A DNA stretch of 64,000 nucleotides from Ziziphus jujuba. Lineage: Eukaryota; Streptophyta; Magnoliopsida; Rosales; Rhamnaceae. The stretch lies in NCBI RefSeq assembly GCF_031755915.1, contig NC_083386.1, forward strand, positions 10,540,001 through 10,604,000, written 5' to 3'. Shown here piece after piece: positions 47,857-60,379 of this stretch. Position numbers and translations under genes: made by a program. Under the pieces are notes generated by a model. That model saw only the letters and a program-made list of their open reading frames with translations. It was not told the origin of the DNA and ran no database searches. How positions within the stretch are numbered: position 1 is the first letter of the stretch; each line of letters opens with the position of its first letter.

Positions 47857-49025
47857 CTAAAATATTACCAAAAATACAATATATATTAATTCTTATCATT
47901 TATTTTATATACAACTCATCTTAGGAAAATACACAAACTTCAGCCTAAATTAACAATTTACATAGTAAAACGAAGTTTGAAATACGGTGATCGCAAATCC
48001 AAACTCACTTCTCAGAAACTCAGCCGGCGTTGGCTTGAATTTAGCCAAAAATATTCAACCAAACTTGATCTTTTTATATCTCTCAATCTAGCTCGGATTG
48101 AGCTTAAAGGACCTTGGATTTGTGTTCAAGATGGTTGAAAATGGTGGAAATGGGTGCTCACGCGGGTAGAAACTCGCTGGAAAATGGAAAACTGACAACT
48201 ACCACTGTAACTGAAAAATATGTCAATCTTGCTGAGTCATAGGTGATCTAGCTGTGAAATTTTGTAATCTGGTCGGTCTTTGGGTGGGTAATGTGATGGT
48301 ACAGTGATAAGCCAAAATGGTGGCCGAAAACTGGTGTTTTTGGTGGAAAATATGGCTGTCGTCGTTGTCGAAAAACTTGCCCCCTTGCTAGTTTATCAAC
48401 AGCGCTCTTGCATCAAAAACTACATACCAGCTGAACCTGGAGTGGGTAACGCAATGGGGCAAGCAGTGAGGGAAACCTATGGCCAAGATGGATTGTTCAG
48501 CTCTCTGTCTCCCTTTCCTTCTCTAATTGGTCCGAGTGGACCAATAAATGGCCACCAAATGGCCATTGTTCATCACACGTGCCAACTTGTCAACCATCAA
48601 AATGCTGACACATGGCATGTGTCTGTTGATATTTTTAAATCTCCCATTTTTTGTGTTTTTTAATAAAAAAAGCAATTCAGAAAAATAATCATAGTTCTAA
48701 ATTAAATATGCTGCTAGTATATAAACTTATATCAAGTTAATATCATAACTTATACAAATAAATAGTCAACTTTCAATCTCACTTGGTCAATCTTGATCAT
48801 ATTTTGTTCTGATCATAACTTTTCAACTCTAATCCAAATGTCATACCACTAACTTATGAGCTCCTGGTGGTGTGTATTTCACAAGGTATCCTAATCAACA
48901 CAAAATTCCAGTTGTACAAAAAAATCAATTATGATATTTACTCAATCAAACTGGTCAATTTCAGTCAAATTTTTTTAAAATGGAAAAAAAATCCAATACA
49001 GTTTTAGTCAAAATGTTAAAAAATA

Positions 49026-50520
49026 AAAAGATTATTAAAGAAATATTATTTATTACCATCGGATGGGCTTTATGCGTTTAACATGACTTTACGGTTGACT
49101 TTTAGAGATTAAATTTTTAGTTTTAAAAAATAAATGCAACTTACTTATATTTGATAAATCCAACTTACTTATATTTCATAAATCCAACATAAATCCCACT
49201 AGTAACAAATTAATAGAAAGACTCTTGATATTAAAGTCTTGAGGCTGAGGACAGCTTAACAACAATAATTAAAAAGTAAATAAATAAATAAATAAATAAT
49301 TATACAAATGTCCTCATGAAACATTATTTAAAAAATCAAAGAATAAAGGTGCTAACCTCATGGTTAACGGAAAATTTACAATATGGTATAGTTTGGGAGC
49401 ACATATGCAAAAAATGAAAGAATAAACATGGTACATAAATCTAAAAGCCTATATATTTGCCCCAAAAAAAAAAAATTCTAAAACCTATATAGTTAGGCAC
49501 GTAGTACTTATTACGACAGTTTATCTTTTACAATTATAATTTAGAATATAGTTCGCTGAAATTAAAAAAAAAAAAAATTTATACATAAGTTATACTATCA
49601 AGTGGTTTACAAAAAAAAAATAATAATAATAATAAACAATAGTAATAATAATAATAAGAAAATATTAAAAAATGAGTCTAGAAACTTATGGAAAGTTGTT
49701 TCTCGCTACGCACAGACGTGCTACGGCCTATGATGCATCCACCATGTATCTGCCGCTAATAGTTGGTGTAGAAGGTATTGCACCCAATATTATTTATTAC
49801 TATTTCATTGATGGGTCATCAAATGTAAGTTAATGGCTCTATGTGTTTAATAGGCTACTTTCACGGTTGACTTTTGGAGATTAGACTTTTAGTTTTAAAA
49901 AATAAAAATTAAAAATTAAATGCAACTAACTTATATTTGATAATTCACATAAATTCCACTAATGACAAATTAATAGAAAGACGCTTGATATTAAAGTCTT
50001 GTGGCTGTGAGGGCAGCTGAGCAACAATAATTAAAAATAAATAAATATATAAATAATTATACAAATGTCCTCTGAAACATTATTTAAAATATCAAAGAAT
50101 AAAGCTGTTAATCTCATAGCTAATGGAAAATTTACAATATGGTACAGTTTGGGAGCACATATGCCAAAAAATAAAAGAATAAAAATGGTACCTAAATCTA
50201 AAAACCTATACATTTACCCCAAAAAAAAAAAAAAAATCTAAAACCTATATAGTTAGGCACGTAGTACTTATTACGACAGTATATTTTTTATAATTGTAAC
50301 TTAGAACATAGTTTGCCGAAATAAAAAAAAGTAAAATTGTATATAAGTTATACTATCAAGTATTTTACGTAAAAAACGAAATAATGAAATTAAAGATTAA
50401 AAAATGAGTCTAGAAACTTCTAGAAAGTTGTTGCTCGCTATGCACAGACGTGCTACGGCCGGTGATGCTTCCAGCATGTTTCTGCCGCTAATAGTTGGTG
50501 TAGAAGGTACTGCATCATCA
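49026..50520. repeat. tandem duplication, two ~0.75-kb copies
   Basis: Copies are about 49026-49785 and 49786-50520. Shared blocks include ACGGTTGACTTT, GACGCTTGATATTAAAGTCTTG and CACAGACGTGCTACGG. Each has, near its end, a short open frame starting MSLET and containing HRRAT and LPLIVGVEG (49674-49838; 50405-50536). Differences between the two are mostly amino-acid-changing, which argues against coding function. Confidence 0.75.
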
Positions 50521-50724
50521 CCCAAAATGTTTTGATTCCGTTGACCATTTCCACGTTCCATGGGCTCAGCATCATGACTTAGCTAGTAGCACTAGTACTG
50601 CCGAGGTAATATGCTGCTTATTTCTTGAATTGTGCAGGGGGCGTGTCATGGAGAAGAAATCTAGTGCTAATAAAGATTGCAGCAGACATGCACGCATCCA
50701 AACTATATGATTATTATTAATTTA

Positions 50725-50775
50725 TTCTTTTAGTTAATTTGCAATTAATATGATTAATATTTACAGAAAGAAAAA

Positions 50776-50811
<36 letters not shown>

Positions 50812-52570
50812 TACATATATGATGATGATTATCGTATAACCAAATGATACAAAAATAAAGAAAATTAAAACTAAAATCCTTGGTGGAGAGTTCATAGTCA
50901 ATATTCAAGTGTTATAAAGTACTATATATATTCATTAATAGATTGGGCTTTTACCCTCCTCATATTTTTCCAAATTTAAATAAAAACTATAAAATTTTGG
51001 GTAAATTACAAATTTTACCTGGTCATTATTTTTTCATCTTGGCGTGTTCAATAAATTTAAAGGACTATACATATACTGTTGTTAAAATTTTAGTTCAACA
51101 ACAAGAATCCGAAAAATGTTCATGAATAACTCTGCTTTATAAAAATAAATAAATAAATAAAAAACAGTGTCACAAACTTTTATTCGCATAAAGCATTTTC
51201 AGAAGTGACAAGTAAGGCAATCGCAAGTGGTGTTTTTTGTGTACATATTAATTGCAACAACAAGCATTTGTTTTATATTTATATTAGTCAGACTTAAATA
51301 AATTATTTAATGTAAAAACTAGCATAAAATTTTTGTTTTTCAGATTTTAATTGTATTAAAAATTAAAATTTAAAATTACATATATTAATAATTGGATTTT
51401 GATAAGTTAGTTCATTTATTTTAGATAAAAATTTAATATATTATTAAATTTATATTTAATTATTTTTTAAATTTTATATTATAATTTTTAATGTGATCAA
51501 ATGGTTATTATGGATTTTAATTTAAAAAAAAAAGTAAATTTTATTTGATATTGATGTGATATATATATATATATATATTAAACATGTTTGTCATGAGTGT
51601 TGAATTTGATATTTGTAACTTTGACTTCGTAGTAAAATCATTGAGAATATTCCGTTAGATCTAGGATTCAAAAATCAATTTAGAAAAATTCCCCTTCCCA
51701 AGTTGTTGGGAGAAAAAAAACTACAAATGGCTCTTATTATTATTAAAATAAAAAAATAAAAAATAAAAGTAAAAGTAAAAAAAGACTCATTGAGCGTTGA
51801 AATTAGAAGTCTCCTCCTCCTCCATTAATAATTTGCTCACTTCTCTTCTCTTAATTTGTTCATCTCGCCCTGAAAAATGTGCATGTGTAGCTTGACCATA
51901 TAACATGGATTCATATCACGTTCTCTACACATTATTTTCTTATAATACACAAGCTGTTTTTTTATTTATTTATTTTTTTTTATTAATCAGTTTTTCTTTA
52001 GGGAAAAAAAAAAAATTAGTTCGCGGCAGATCAGTAGTATAGTAGACTAAGTCATCAATACTTAAAGTGTGTATAAATATATATATATATATATATATAA
52101 TTAATTGCCTTGAATTTGAATGAGTTCATTTAATTCCTTATAGAACATAGCAGAAAGATTTGATACAAGATTTTATGCTTTATGAATGATTTTATTTTTA
52201 TTTTTTTGGATCTAGAAATAGAAGTAATATTAAACACAGTCATGTGATCAAAATGAACAATATAGAGGAAAGAACCAGGAAAGTGGTATTAATGATTGAA
52301 TGACAAAAAAAAAATAAAAATAAAAATTACACTTTCTCAAAACAAAATTATATTAATTTGACACAGCTGTAATATTAATGCAATATAGTTAAAAAATTTC
52401 ATAGATAAAAATTTGAATGCATTTTGTGTAATTAAATAATTACCTAAGTAATCTAACAGAGAACTACCATAATGATGCGGAAAGTAATATTAATGCAATA
52501 TAATTAAATAATTTCATAAATAAAAACTTGAATGTCTTTTATATAATTAAATAATTACCTAAGTTATCTA
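50725..52570. repeat. diverged duplicate of 5.6-7.7 kb
   Basis: Carries the block order given for 5625-7700 but without minisatellite or array. TA microsatellites lie at 50770-50812, 51559-51580 and 52078-52100. No gene is recognisable. Confidence 0.65.
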
Positions 52571-52599
52571 AATCTTAATAATAAATAAAAATTTGTCAG

Positions 52600-52900
52600 T
52601 TTATATAGCTCGCTGGTGACAAATATTGGCTTTGTCACATTTAATGATTGGATGATTTAATTAGTAATAAACCTTTACTTTGTCACATGTCTTTTAACTC
52701 ATTGCCCATTAAATTTTGGAGGCAAAATTTTTTTGAACTTGTTTGGTGCCAATGGTGACAAACATTTTACATTTGTAACTAATTTACTAAAATTATATTA
52801 ACATTATATTACTCATCTTATGGCGACAAAGGTATTGTGTCATAGATAATCTTGGCACTACTGCGACAAAATAAGCAATATCACAAAAAACACTCACACT
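52600..52900. other. GTGACAAA/TTTGTCAC repeat patch
   Basis: GGTGACAAA, GGCGACAAA and inverse TTTGTCACA occur several times, with a CACTACTGCGACAAA at 52857. This looks like subterminal repeats of a second, fragmentary CACTA-type element. No partner end is visible. Confidence 0.3.
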
Positions 52901-54164
52901 ATAGTTAAAAAAAATTTTAAAAAATTTCTACTAAAAACAATGTTGTTTTGCCAATTATAACACCCCGACTTGAGAAAACACTCTGAATTTGCATTTTTCA
53001 CCAAATTTGATTAAGGTTAACCAAATGGGCCTCACGCTTGATTTTCTGCTATAAGAATAATTTCACTTTTACTGAGGCACCATGGCAAAGTATGTGTCAA
53101 TCCAAGTTCATAGACCAATAGTATGCTAAAATCAGAGCTGATATTAGAATTTCATGATCATAACAAGATACATTTCGGACAAATAAAGCGAGCCTGAGAT
53201 TGACTTTTTATGTGTATGGATTTTGATTTTGACTTATGTACCATTTGATAGTATTCATCGATACAAGTCCATAGACTAGTGGTATACTTAATTTAGATCT
53301 ACGGTTGAAAAGTTATAGATCTATAAATTTGTACTTGTTTTTCTATGATTGACATTACCAGATAGTTTTTACCGAAAAATGTATAAAGGAATATTTCAAA
53401 AGATCTCTTACAAATGCCATGTGTTAGGGCCTAAGAGGGCCACGTGTCACCTTAAATTTCTTTTTCTTTTTCTCTCTCTCTTTCCTCCCTCTCCCATGGA
53501 TGAAAGACGCCTCTCTCTTTCGCGCAATGCATGTGTAGACTGGCCAAACTTGGGCATGCTTCTACCATCTGGCACTGACATGGATCGTCCACAATGGAGG
53601 TCAAGGCAAGGTGACTCTGGCAGCCAAATCTCTTTCCATTTAGCCTGTGGATGGGCCAAGATCGGCATTTAAACATCGGCGACCATGTTGCTCAATTTGC
53701 CATTTTAATAGTCTCTGGCCATAAAATCAGTCCCTCCCTTTAATTTCAACCCCTTGATTCGAGTATGGGCTTCATTTTTCCAAATTCGAAGCCATTTAAG
53801 AGATACAATGGTTTGATGTTTGCTCGAAAATTTCCATCCATTTTTTGGCTACCAGTAGTGAGTTTGGATTGTTTAAGCTAAGTATCTTTGGTTTTTGTCT
53901 TTCATTTTATATATAGTTTACTAATTATAGTTGAGTATTTAAAATTTTATCATTTTGGAGCTAATTTTGAAATTACTGTAAAAGATTGGTCTGTATTGGA
54001 AGTTCTTCCTAGGAAAATTATTGTACATAGATTTCCAATAACTAATAGGTGTTAATAAAATACTCAATTTCATAAAATTGGGCATAAATAGGAGAAACCT
54101 CAAACTTTTAGGCAATAGGCCATTCTGGGTACACTACTAGAATCGCATTGATAAATGACGTAAT

Positions 54165-54935
54165 AAATACGTCGCAAAAAATAAACAACGACGTATTCTA
54201 ATGAATCGCCTAACATCCAGTTGCGAAATGTAAAGACATTTAGCGACCCATTATCAGAGTCGCTTATCCTTGAGTTTTTAGCGACTTAAGTAGACATTTA
54301 GCAACTCATTATGAGAGTCGCCTATACATCAATTTTTAGCGACACATGTTACTTTTAGCAACACATTACGTGAGTCACCGATATTAGAGTTTTTAGTGAC
54401 AACCACCGACTTTTAGCGATTCATTATCAGAGTTGCCTATATTTCCATTTTTAGGGACAATATACACTTTTAGCGACGCATTATTTGAGTCACCGAATTA
54501 GAGTTTTTAGCAACATAGATCAACTTTTAGGGACTCTTTATGAGAGTCTCCTTATTTGGATTTTTAGTGACACTTAATTATTTTAGCGACGCATTATATA
54601 AGTCACCTATATATGAGTTTTTAATGATGCATATAAACTTTTAGCGATTCATTATTTCGATCCACTTAGAGCGATGTATTTTCTAGCAACTATTTCCTAG
54701 AGTCACTAAATAAAGATATTACAAGCGACTTATAAGTAGAGTCGCCTTTTTAGCGACCATGGAGAATTTTAGCGACGTAGTTTTCATTACTTATAGCGAC
54801 TCTTTATTTATCTTTAGAAAAGTCGCTAAAAATGATATTAGCGATTCTGTTTTAAGCATCGCTAGATTTGTTAGTCGCTAAAGATAGGCAAGTAAAGGTC
54901 GCCAAAAATGTTAGGCGACCTTGTTTCTTGTTGAT
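54165..54935. repeat. CACTA subterminal repeats, left side
   Basis: TTTTTAGCGAC alternates with GAGTCGCC every 30-60 bases, over a dozen times, with CpG-decay variants (AGCAAC, GAGTCACC). Confidence 0.85.
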
Positions 54936-55504
54936 GTGTCACCCATTCATTTTTTAATTTTTAATTTTGTAAATATTATTAAAATAATAAAAATATAAAA
55001 ATAATTAAAATACAAAAAAACTAAAACTAGCTTCATCCAGAATAATTATAATACAAAAATTTAAAATACATATTTTTTCATAACAAATTAATTATCAAAT
55101 AAATTAAATATTAACTAATTGACATATTTTTACATAATTTGTAAACTATTGTATTTTTTCATAACAAATTTAATATTAATTAAACTTTCGTGAATGCATA
55201 CTCATTGAGATGGAAGTTGACGTCCTCTTGTACACCCTCATATTGCATATGTAAAAATTAAAAAAGTTATTAACACTTATGCAAAATAAATAAAATATTA
55301 ATCATTATTAAATTTATAATTTAGTAAATGAAAATTTAAAGAATATTACCATCGTTCTTAAAATTTGGCGAGGCACATTTCTCCTAATTAAAAGTGGAAA
55401 ACACATAATGAAGCGGATCAAAAAAATAATTAAATGAATAATTATAAATATTACTTAAAACATAAGTTAATAAATATACGTACCAATTTATTTAGAAAAT
55501 ATTG

Positions 55505-55735
55505 TTTATCCATATCCCCTTACAATCATTACAAGCATAGCTACTCTCACATTCATCCTCACTATCATTTTCATTGATACTTAGCAACTATATGACAAAT
55601 GGATTATGAGCCATTGTAGTATCTCCAAGAACATCTTCTTCAACAAAAGTATGATGTTATGGTGAAGTTAAAACAACATACCATCTCGCATCAAGTTGAT
55701 CTTCAACATAAAATACTTGTTGAACTTAGCAAAAA
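55505..55735 (-). pseudogene. CACTA transposon protein remnant (DUF4216-like)
   Basis: Minus-strand frame gives QQVFYVEDQLDARWYVVL, a stop, then VEEDVLGDTT, another stop and an acidic stretch (NENDSEDECES). VFYVED-x(5)-W-x-VVL is the hallmark of the DUF4216 segment of plant En/Spm-type transposon proteins. About 75 codons remain, with two stops, and the upstream transposase domains are missing. Confidence 0.75.
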
Positions 55736-56339
55736 AATGTCAAGCAATATCACAAACAAAATTTCTACCAAAGCAAGATTAATAAAACCCCGAATCTAAC
55801 CTGCGGTTAAAACAAGAAAAAAAAAACACACACACACAACCCACCACATGTCTCCGCCAACCATAAAGAAAAAAGAAACTCACCTAAATCATGGAAACGA
55901 AGAAAGAAGAAACCCAGAAAATCACACAACACAGAGAAATCCAGCTTCCCTGCCGACAACAACATGGGCAAATGAAAAATGAAATCCAAAATATCCCACT
56001 CTTCAAGTCTTTCTTAGATTGCTTCCAAATCTAATATCTATTAGATAGTGTACTTGATGCAGTTTTAAAAAATAAAAAAAAAAAGGATTCAAAGGCTCGC
56101 GTAAAAATTTTAAAACGGGCCAAAAAATTTTAAAAAATGGCAAAAATACGCATTTTCTCTCAATTTCATTTTTTTTTCTTTGATTAATTTTTTAGTTTTC
56201 ATCTACAAATAAAAACTAAAAATATTTCATAAAAATACGAAGCAAAATATCAAAGATTGCTGTTTATTTTTCTGTTTTTCAAGTACACCTTTATTCTTTA
56301 TAAAAATTGCATGTCTTTTAAAATTTTTGTTTTTTTTTT

Positions 56340-58800
56340 TTAATTGAGAGAACAGGCGACGCATTCTCTTTAAGAAGGGTCGCCTGTTCTCGAATTGTAG
56401 GATCAAGCGACGCATTGTGGTCAAAAAGCGTCACCTGTTCCAATTTTTATACTTTCTTTGTAATCTTTAAATAAATTTTTAATTGTTCATCTGCAAATAT
56501 ATTCATGTAACAATCCAATGAACATAAATTACATTGATCTAAAACAGAAAATAGTTTTGTTAATGCTTTTCTCAATTATTCACATATATGTGTATAGACG
56601 AGACACAAAATATATCAAGACCTAATTTGAGATAGGGTACCGAATATAGAATTCTAATTCAACAAGCATTTATTAACCAATTTATCTACATAAGTACGTT
56701 AAATGAGCTTAACTTTCATGTATTTATGGTCAATGATAGCTTATTTGTTTTTAAAAATTGAAAGTCTATTAAATTGCTTTTTCTTAAAAATAAAAAATAA
56801 AAAAATGGAGGAACTGGCGATGCAATTCCATTAAAATGCATCGCCTATTACATGTTTTATTATTATTTTTTTTGAATCTTTAATTAGTTTTATTGATTGC
56901 TCATCTACAAATTAAAAAAGAAGCATATTTGCAAAATTAAAAAAATTACTAAAAACAACTTTCAAATACAAAAAAAGTTAAAAATTGGCTGAGTGAAAAG
57001 GCGACGCAGTTGTTGCAAATGCATCTCCTTTTCATCTATTTGGCGACTCTTTGTTAAAAGAATGCGTCGCCTAAAACTATATTAAGCTAGTTCTTGTTAT
57101 ATTATTACATCCAAGTCATTTGGCCTGATGGTGTGGTGATTCCTTCAGGGTGTAAGAGGTTCTGAGTTCAATTTTTTTTTTTTTTGGTTCTTTTAGTCAA
57201 TCTAATTTTTTTTCAACTGCAAATAACCAGTGAAAATATTATAGCAATATAACTGAGATTTCTTTTTTTTTTTTTAAGATTTTGGTAACAGACAACGCAC
57301 AGGCTCCATTGTGCGTTGCCTTTTTTTTCTTTTCTTTTAATCAATCTAATTTTATTTCAACTACAAATAACAAGTGAAAATATTAGAATAACATAACTGA
57401 GCTCTTTTTTTTTCTTAGATTTTGGTAACAAGCGACGCACAATAAAAATTGTGCGTCACCTATTCTCTTTTTTTTTTTTTTTTGTTCTTTTAGTCAATCT
57501 AATTTTATTTCAAATACAAAAAACCAGTGAAAATATCAAAGAAACATAACTGAGCTATTTTTTTTTTTTTTTTTGTTAACAGGCGATGCGCAATGAAGAT
57601 TGTGCATCGCCTGCTCCCCTTTTTTTTTTTTTTTTCTTTTTGATTCTTTTAGTCAATCTGATTTTATTTCAACTACAAATAACCAGTGAAAATATTAGAG
57701 TAACATAACTGAGCTTGTTTTTTTTTTTTTTTATTCTTTTAGTCAATCTAATTTTATTTCAACTACAAATAACCAGTAAAAATATTAAAGCAACATAACT
57801 GAACTCTTCTTTTTGTTTTTTTTTTTTAGATATTAGTAAATAGTGACGCACAATGTGCATCGCCTATTACTAATAGAAGACGCACAATGTGGGTCGTCTA
57901 TTACTAACTGGAGACGCACAATGTGCGTCGCCTATTACTAGAGTCGCCTATTACTAACTAGAGACTCATAATGTGCATCGTCTATTCCTAATTGGAGACG
58001 CACAATGTACATCACCTATTACCAAAATCTTAAAAAAAAAAAAAAATAGCTCAGTTATGTTGCTTTAATATTTTCACTGGTTATTTGTAGTTGAAATAAA
58101 ATTAGATTAACTAAAAGAACCAAAGAAAAAAAAAGGGGAGAACAGGCGACGCACAATGAAGATTGTGCATCACCTATTATCAAAATCTTTAAAAAAAAAA
58201 AAAAGAGAAAACCAACTCATTTATGTTACTCTAATATTTTCAATAGTTATTTGTAGTTGAAATAAAATTAGATTGACTAAAAGAACCAAAAAAAAAAAAA
58301 AAGAGGAGAACAAGCGATGCACAATCTTCATTGTGTGTCGCCTGTTACCAAAATCTTTAAAAAAAGAAAACCAGCTTAGTTATATTGCTTTAATATTTTC
58401 ACTGGTTATTTGTAGTTGAAATAAATTTAGATTAATTAAAAGAACAAAAAAAATATAAAAAAAGAACAGGCGACGCATAAAGGAGACTGTGGGTCGTCTG
58501 TTATCTATATTTAAAAAAAAAAAACAGCTCATTTATATTGCTCTAATATTTTCACTGGTTATTTGAAGTTGAAATAACATTACATTGATTAAAAGAACCA
58601 AAAAAAACAAAAAAAAAAAAAAAGAGAATAGGCGATGCATAAAGAAGACTGTGCGTCACATGTTATGTTGCTTAAATATTTTCACTGGTTATTTGAAGTT
58701 TTCAAGAAAATCAGGTTGATATTCGAAAAAAAAAAAAAAAAGAAGGGGGAATAGGTGACTCGGAATGATTTTTGTGCATCATCTGTTACCAACATGTTAA
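56340..58800. repeat. hairpin array and large inverted repeat inside CACTA
   Basis: About fifteen short hairpins of the form GGCGACGCA - loop - TGCGTCGCC lie at 56350-58790. From 57180 to 57840 they alternate with a forward spacer (AGTCAATCTAATTTTATTTC ... AACATAACTGAGC); from 58020 to 58790 the same spacer appears inverted (GCTCAGTTATGTTGC ... GAAATAAAATTAGATT). The centre (57840-58015) is a tandem run of GACGCACAATGTGCGTCGCC-like units. The whole is thus a foldback of about 1.6 kb made of smaller foldbacks. Confidence 0.85.
57110..57175 (+). other. possible tRNA-derived (SINE-like) fragment
   Basis: TGGCCTGATGGTGTGG resembles a pol III A box, and AGAGGTTCTGAGTTCAA 30 bases later resembles a B box (GGTTCGA-type) with changes. 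A T tract follows. Short and imperfect. Confidence 0.3.
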
Positions 58801-60379
58801 AAAAAATACTATTTAAGAGATTTGCAAGAATAAATTGTACATAAAGAATTATATAATTGAGCAACAACCTCGTATAATTAAATTTTGTTATTATACAAAC
58901 ATAGATAAGTTGATGGTTAATCATTTTTCATAAGTCTAGCATTTAAACAATATAATTCAGATGAAATATACGCACAGTATTAAAAGTGACTCTGTTCAGC
59001 CGCATATTCAACGACTCTTCATCGATGTGTCGTGTGCTGTTGTTTTTAACGACCATTTGACATCGACTGTTTTGGGATGCGTCGTTAATTTATTAAATTT
59101 ATACTGATGCATTAACCTTAGAATCGTAGTTTTATTTTTTCAGAAGTGTTCGTTTCGTAGTGTTGCTAGATATCAATTTTCACGTAGTGATATTATATAA
59201 CTAGATTTATCAGAGTTCAACTTTGAGAACCCCGAGAAATAAAAGTAAATTTTAAAATATTTAATGCATTCCGGTACCTTTGGGAATGCAAGTGATATCT
59301 AAAATATATTCTTGGCGTATGTTAGGCACCTGACAAGGCTTGCGATGGACCCTGCAACAAAGCAAAGGTCACAATTTACCCAAGATCTCTTACTGGAACC
59401 CCTAGATAAATCTTGACTAAGGAAACTCTACCAAACTTTCTTATGGAAAATTCGGTAACATCTTCTCTAAGGGTTAGACATACTTCAAAATTTTTGTATA
59501 GAAAACACACTTTTATAAAGTACCACCTTATTCTTCCCACCTTACTACAAAGATTTCTATAAAGGCAGCATTTCAAAAATAAAGTAATATAGGGAACAGA
59601 CACAATATTAAATAAATAATAATCATTCAATATAGTATACAGAGCATACTAAGGTTTACAACAATTACGGTGATAGAAAGATAAGAAATAAATATTACAA
59701 GAAAGGACAGAAAAGGAAAAGGGTTTCTTGGAATTCAGCAACGAACAAAGATATCAAGCTCGCCTCTAAACAGTCAATGCCTACTAACTTGGATCTAGGG
59801 GAATGAATTTAAAAAATAAAATAAAAATAATGAAATACTAATCATCTTAGTAAGTAACACAACTACTACAGAAATTATAATAATATAATAATATAAGGTG
59901 ACGGTGATTAATAATAAATAATAAACAAATAAATAAATAAGTAGCTAAGATAATAAATAAGTAAAATTAGGAATTTTCTCTGAAAACTCTCATAATTTCA
60001 CTCAATCTGAAAAGTTCCCTTTTTAATAACCATTTGCAAAAAACCCATCATTTTTATATTCCCAAAAAAAAAAGAAAATAATTCAATAATTTCAAAGTTA
60101 AAATTTAAAATTAACATTACAAATAATATGGTAACAAATTATTAAATTAAATAAAATATCATAAGGAAAAACAAAGTCATAAATAAAATTTGTATTAGAA
60201 AATTTTAGTATAAAAACAAAATTTACATAATATATAAAGTTTTGATTAAATAAAATTAATTAAATAATAAAGGTAATATTTTAATTAATTTAAAATATCA
60301 ATTTGAAATAAATAATAAAAATATAATAAAATACATCTTAAAATATTCCACTATGAAAAACATGTTAAGAAATCAACTT

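Larger units (their letters stand above)
6640..49020. repeat. tandem array of ~2.5-kb composite units, split by insertions
   Basis: Landmarks recur in fixed order. 'GAACGTTGAAATTAA' occurs at 7069, 9622 and 30393 (lost from unit 3). 'GACACAGCTGTAATATTAAT' occurs at 7527, about 9920, 25250 and 30675. 'GGAGAAATGCAAT' occurs at 8126, 14490, 28939 and 31392. 'AATTTTCCATAATTCCA' occurs at 6841, 9403, 24844, 30140 and 32660. Removing the younger insertions leaves units of roughly 2.3-2.6 kb. Each unit is about 0.75 kb of host DNA (related to 51.78-52.57 kb) followed by the first 1.7 kb of a minus-strand LTR, cut at a point followed by an A tract. Only the rightmost unit keeps the full LTR. This fits repeated tandem duplication with one breakpoint inside the LTR. 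Confidence 0.85.
31012..49020 (-). mobile_element. parental minus-strand solo LTR of the array, split by a retrotransposon
   Basis: LTR pieces are 31012-32904 and 47463-49020, together about 3.45 kb, a normal length for this superfamily. The left end is decayed (TACCAGAG for TGTCAGGAC). The right end reads TTTTAGTCAAAATGTTAAA, matching TTCGGGACGGGGTGTTACA if G and C have decayed. Possible TSD is AAAAA (31007-31011) and AAATA (49021-49025). Array units 0-3 contain only the left half of this LTR, so it appears to be the founder copy. Confidence 0.75.
54132..59189 (-). mobile_element. CACTA (En/Spm) DNA transposon, non-autonomous
   Basis: Ends are CACTACTAGAAT at the left and, inverted, CACTACGTGAAA at the right; the flanking triplets are GTA and ATA (3-bp TSD with one mismatch). 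It sits in a family-B LTR. The subterminal regions are packed with GCGAC-type repeats as in known CACTA elements, where such repeats bind the transposase accessory protein. The only transposase-related trace is the minus-strand DUF4216-like segment. The main transposase (TNP2) is absent, so it cannot move itself. Confidence 0.85.

Noticed and set aside
59110..59163. TTTCGTAGTG (ending at about 59162) as the right end of the CACTA element
   Set aside because: CACGTAGTG at 59181-59189 gives a better inverted match (CACTAC..GAAA) to the left end and a near-matching flanking triplet. The first may be an internal subterminal copy.
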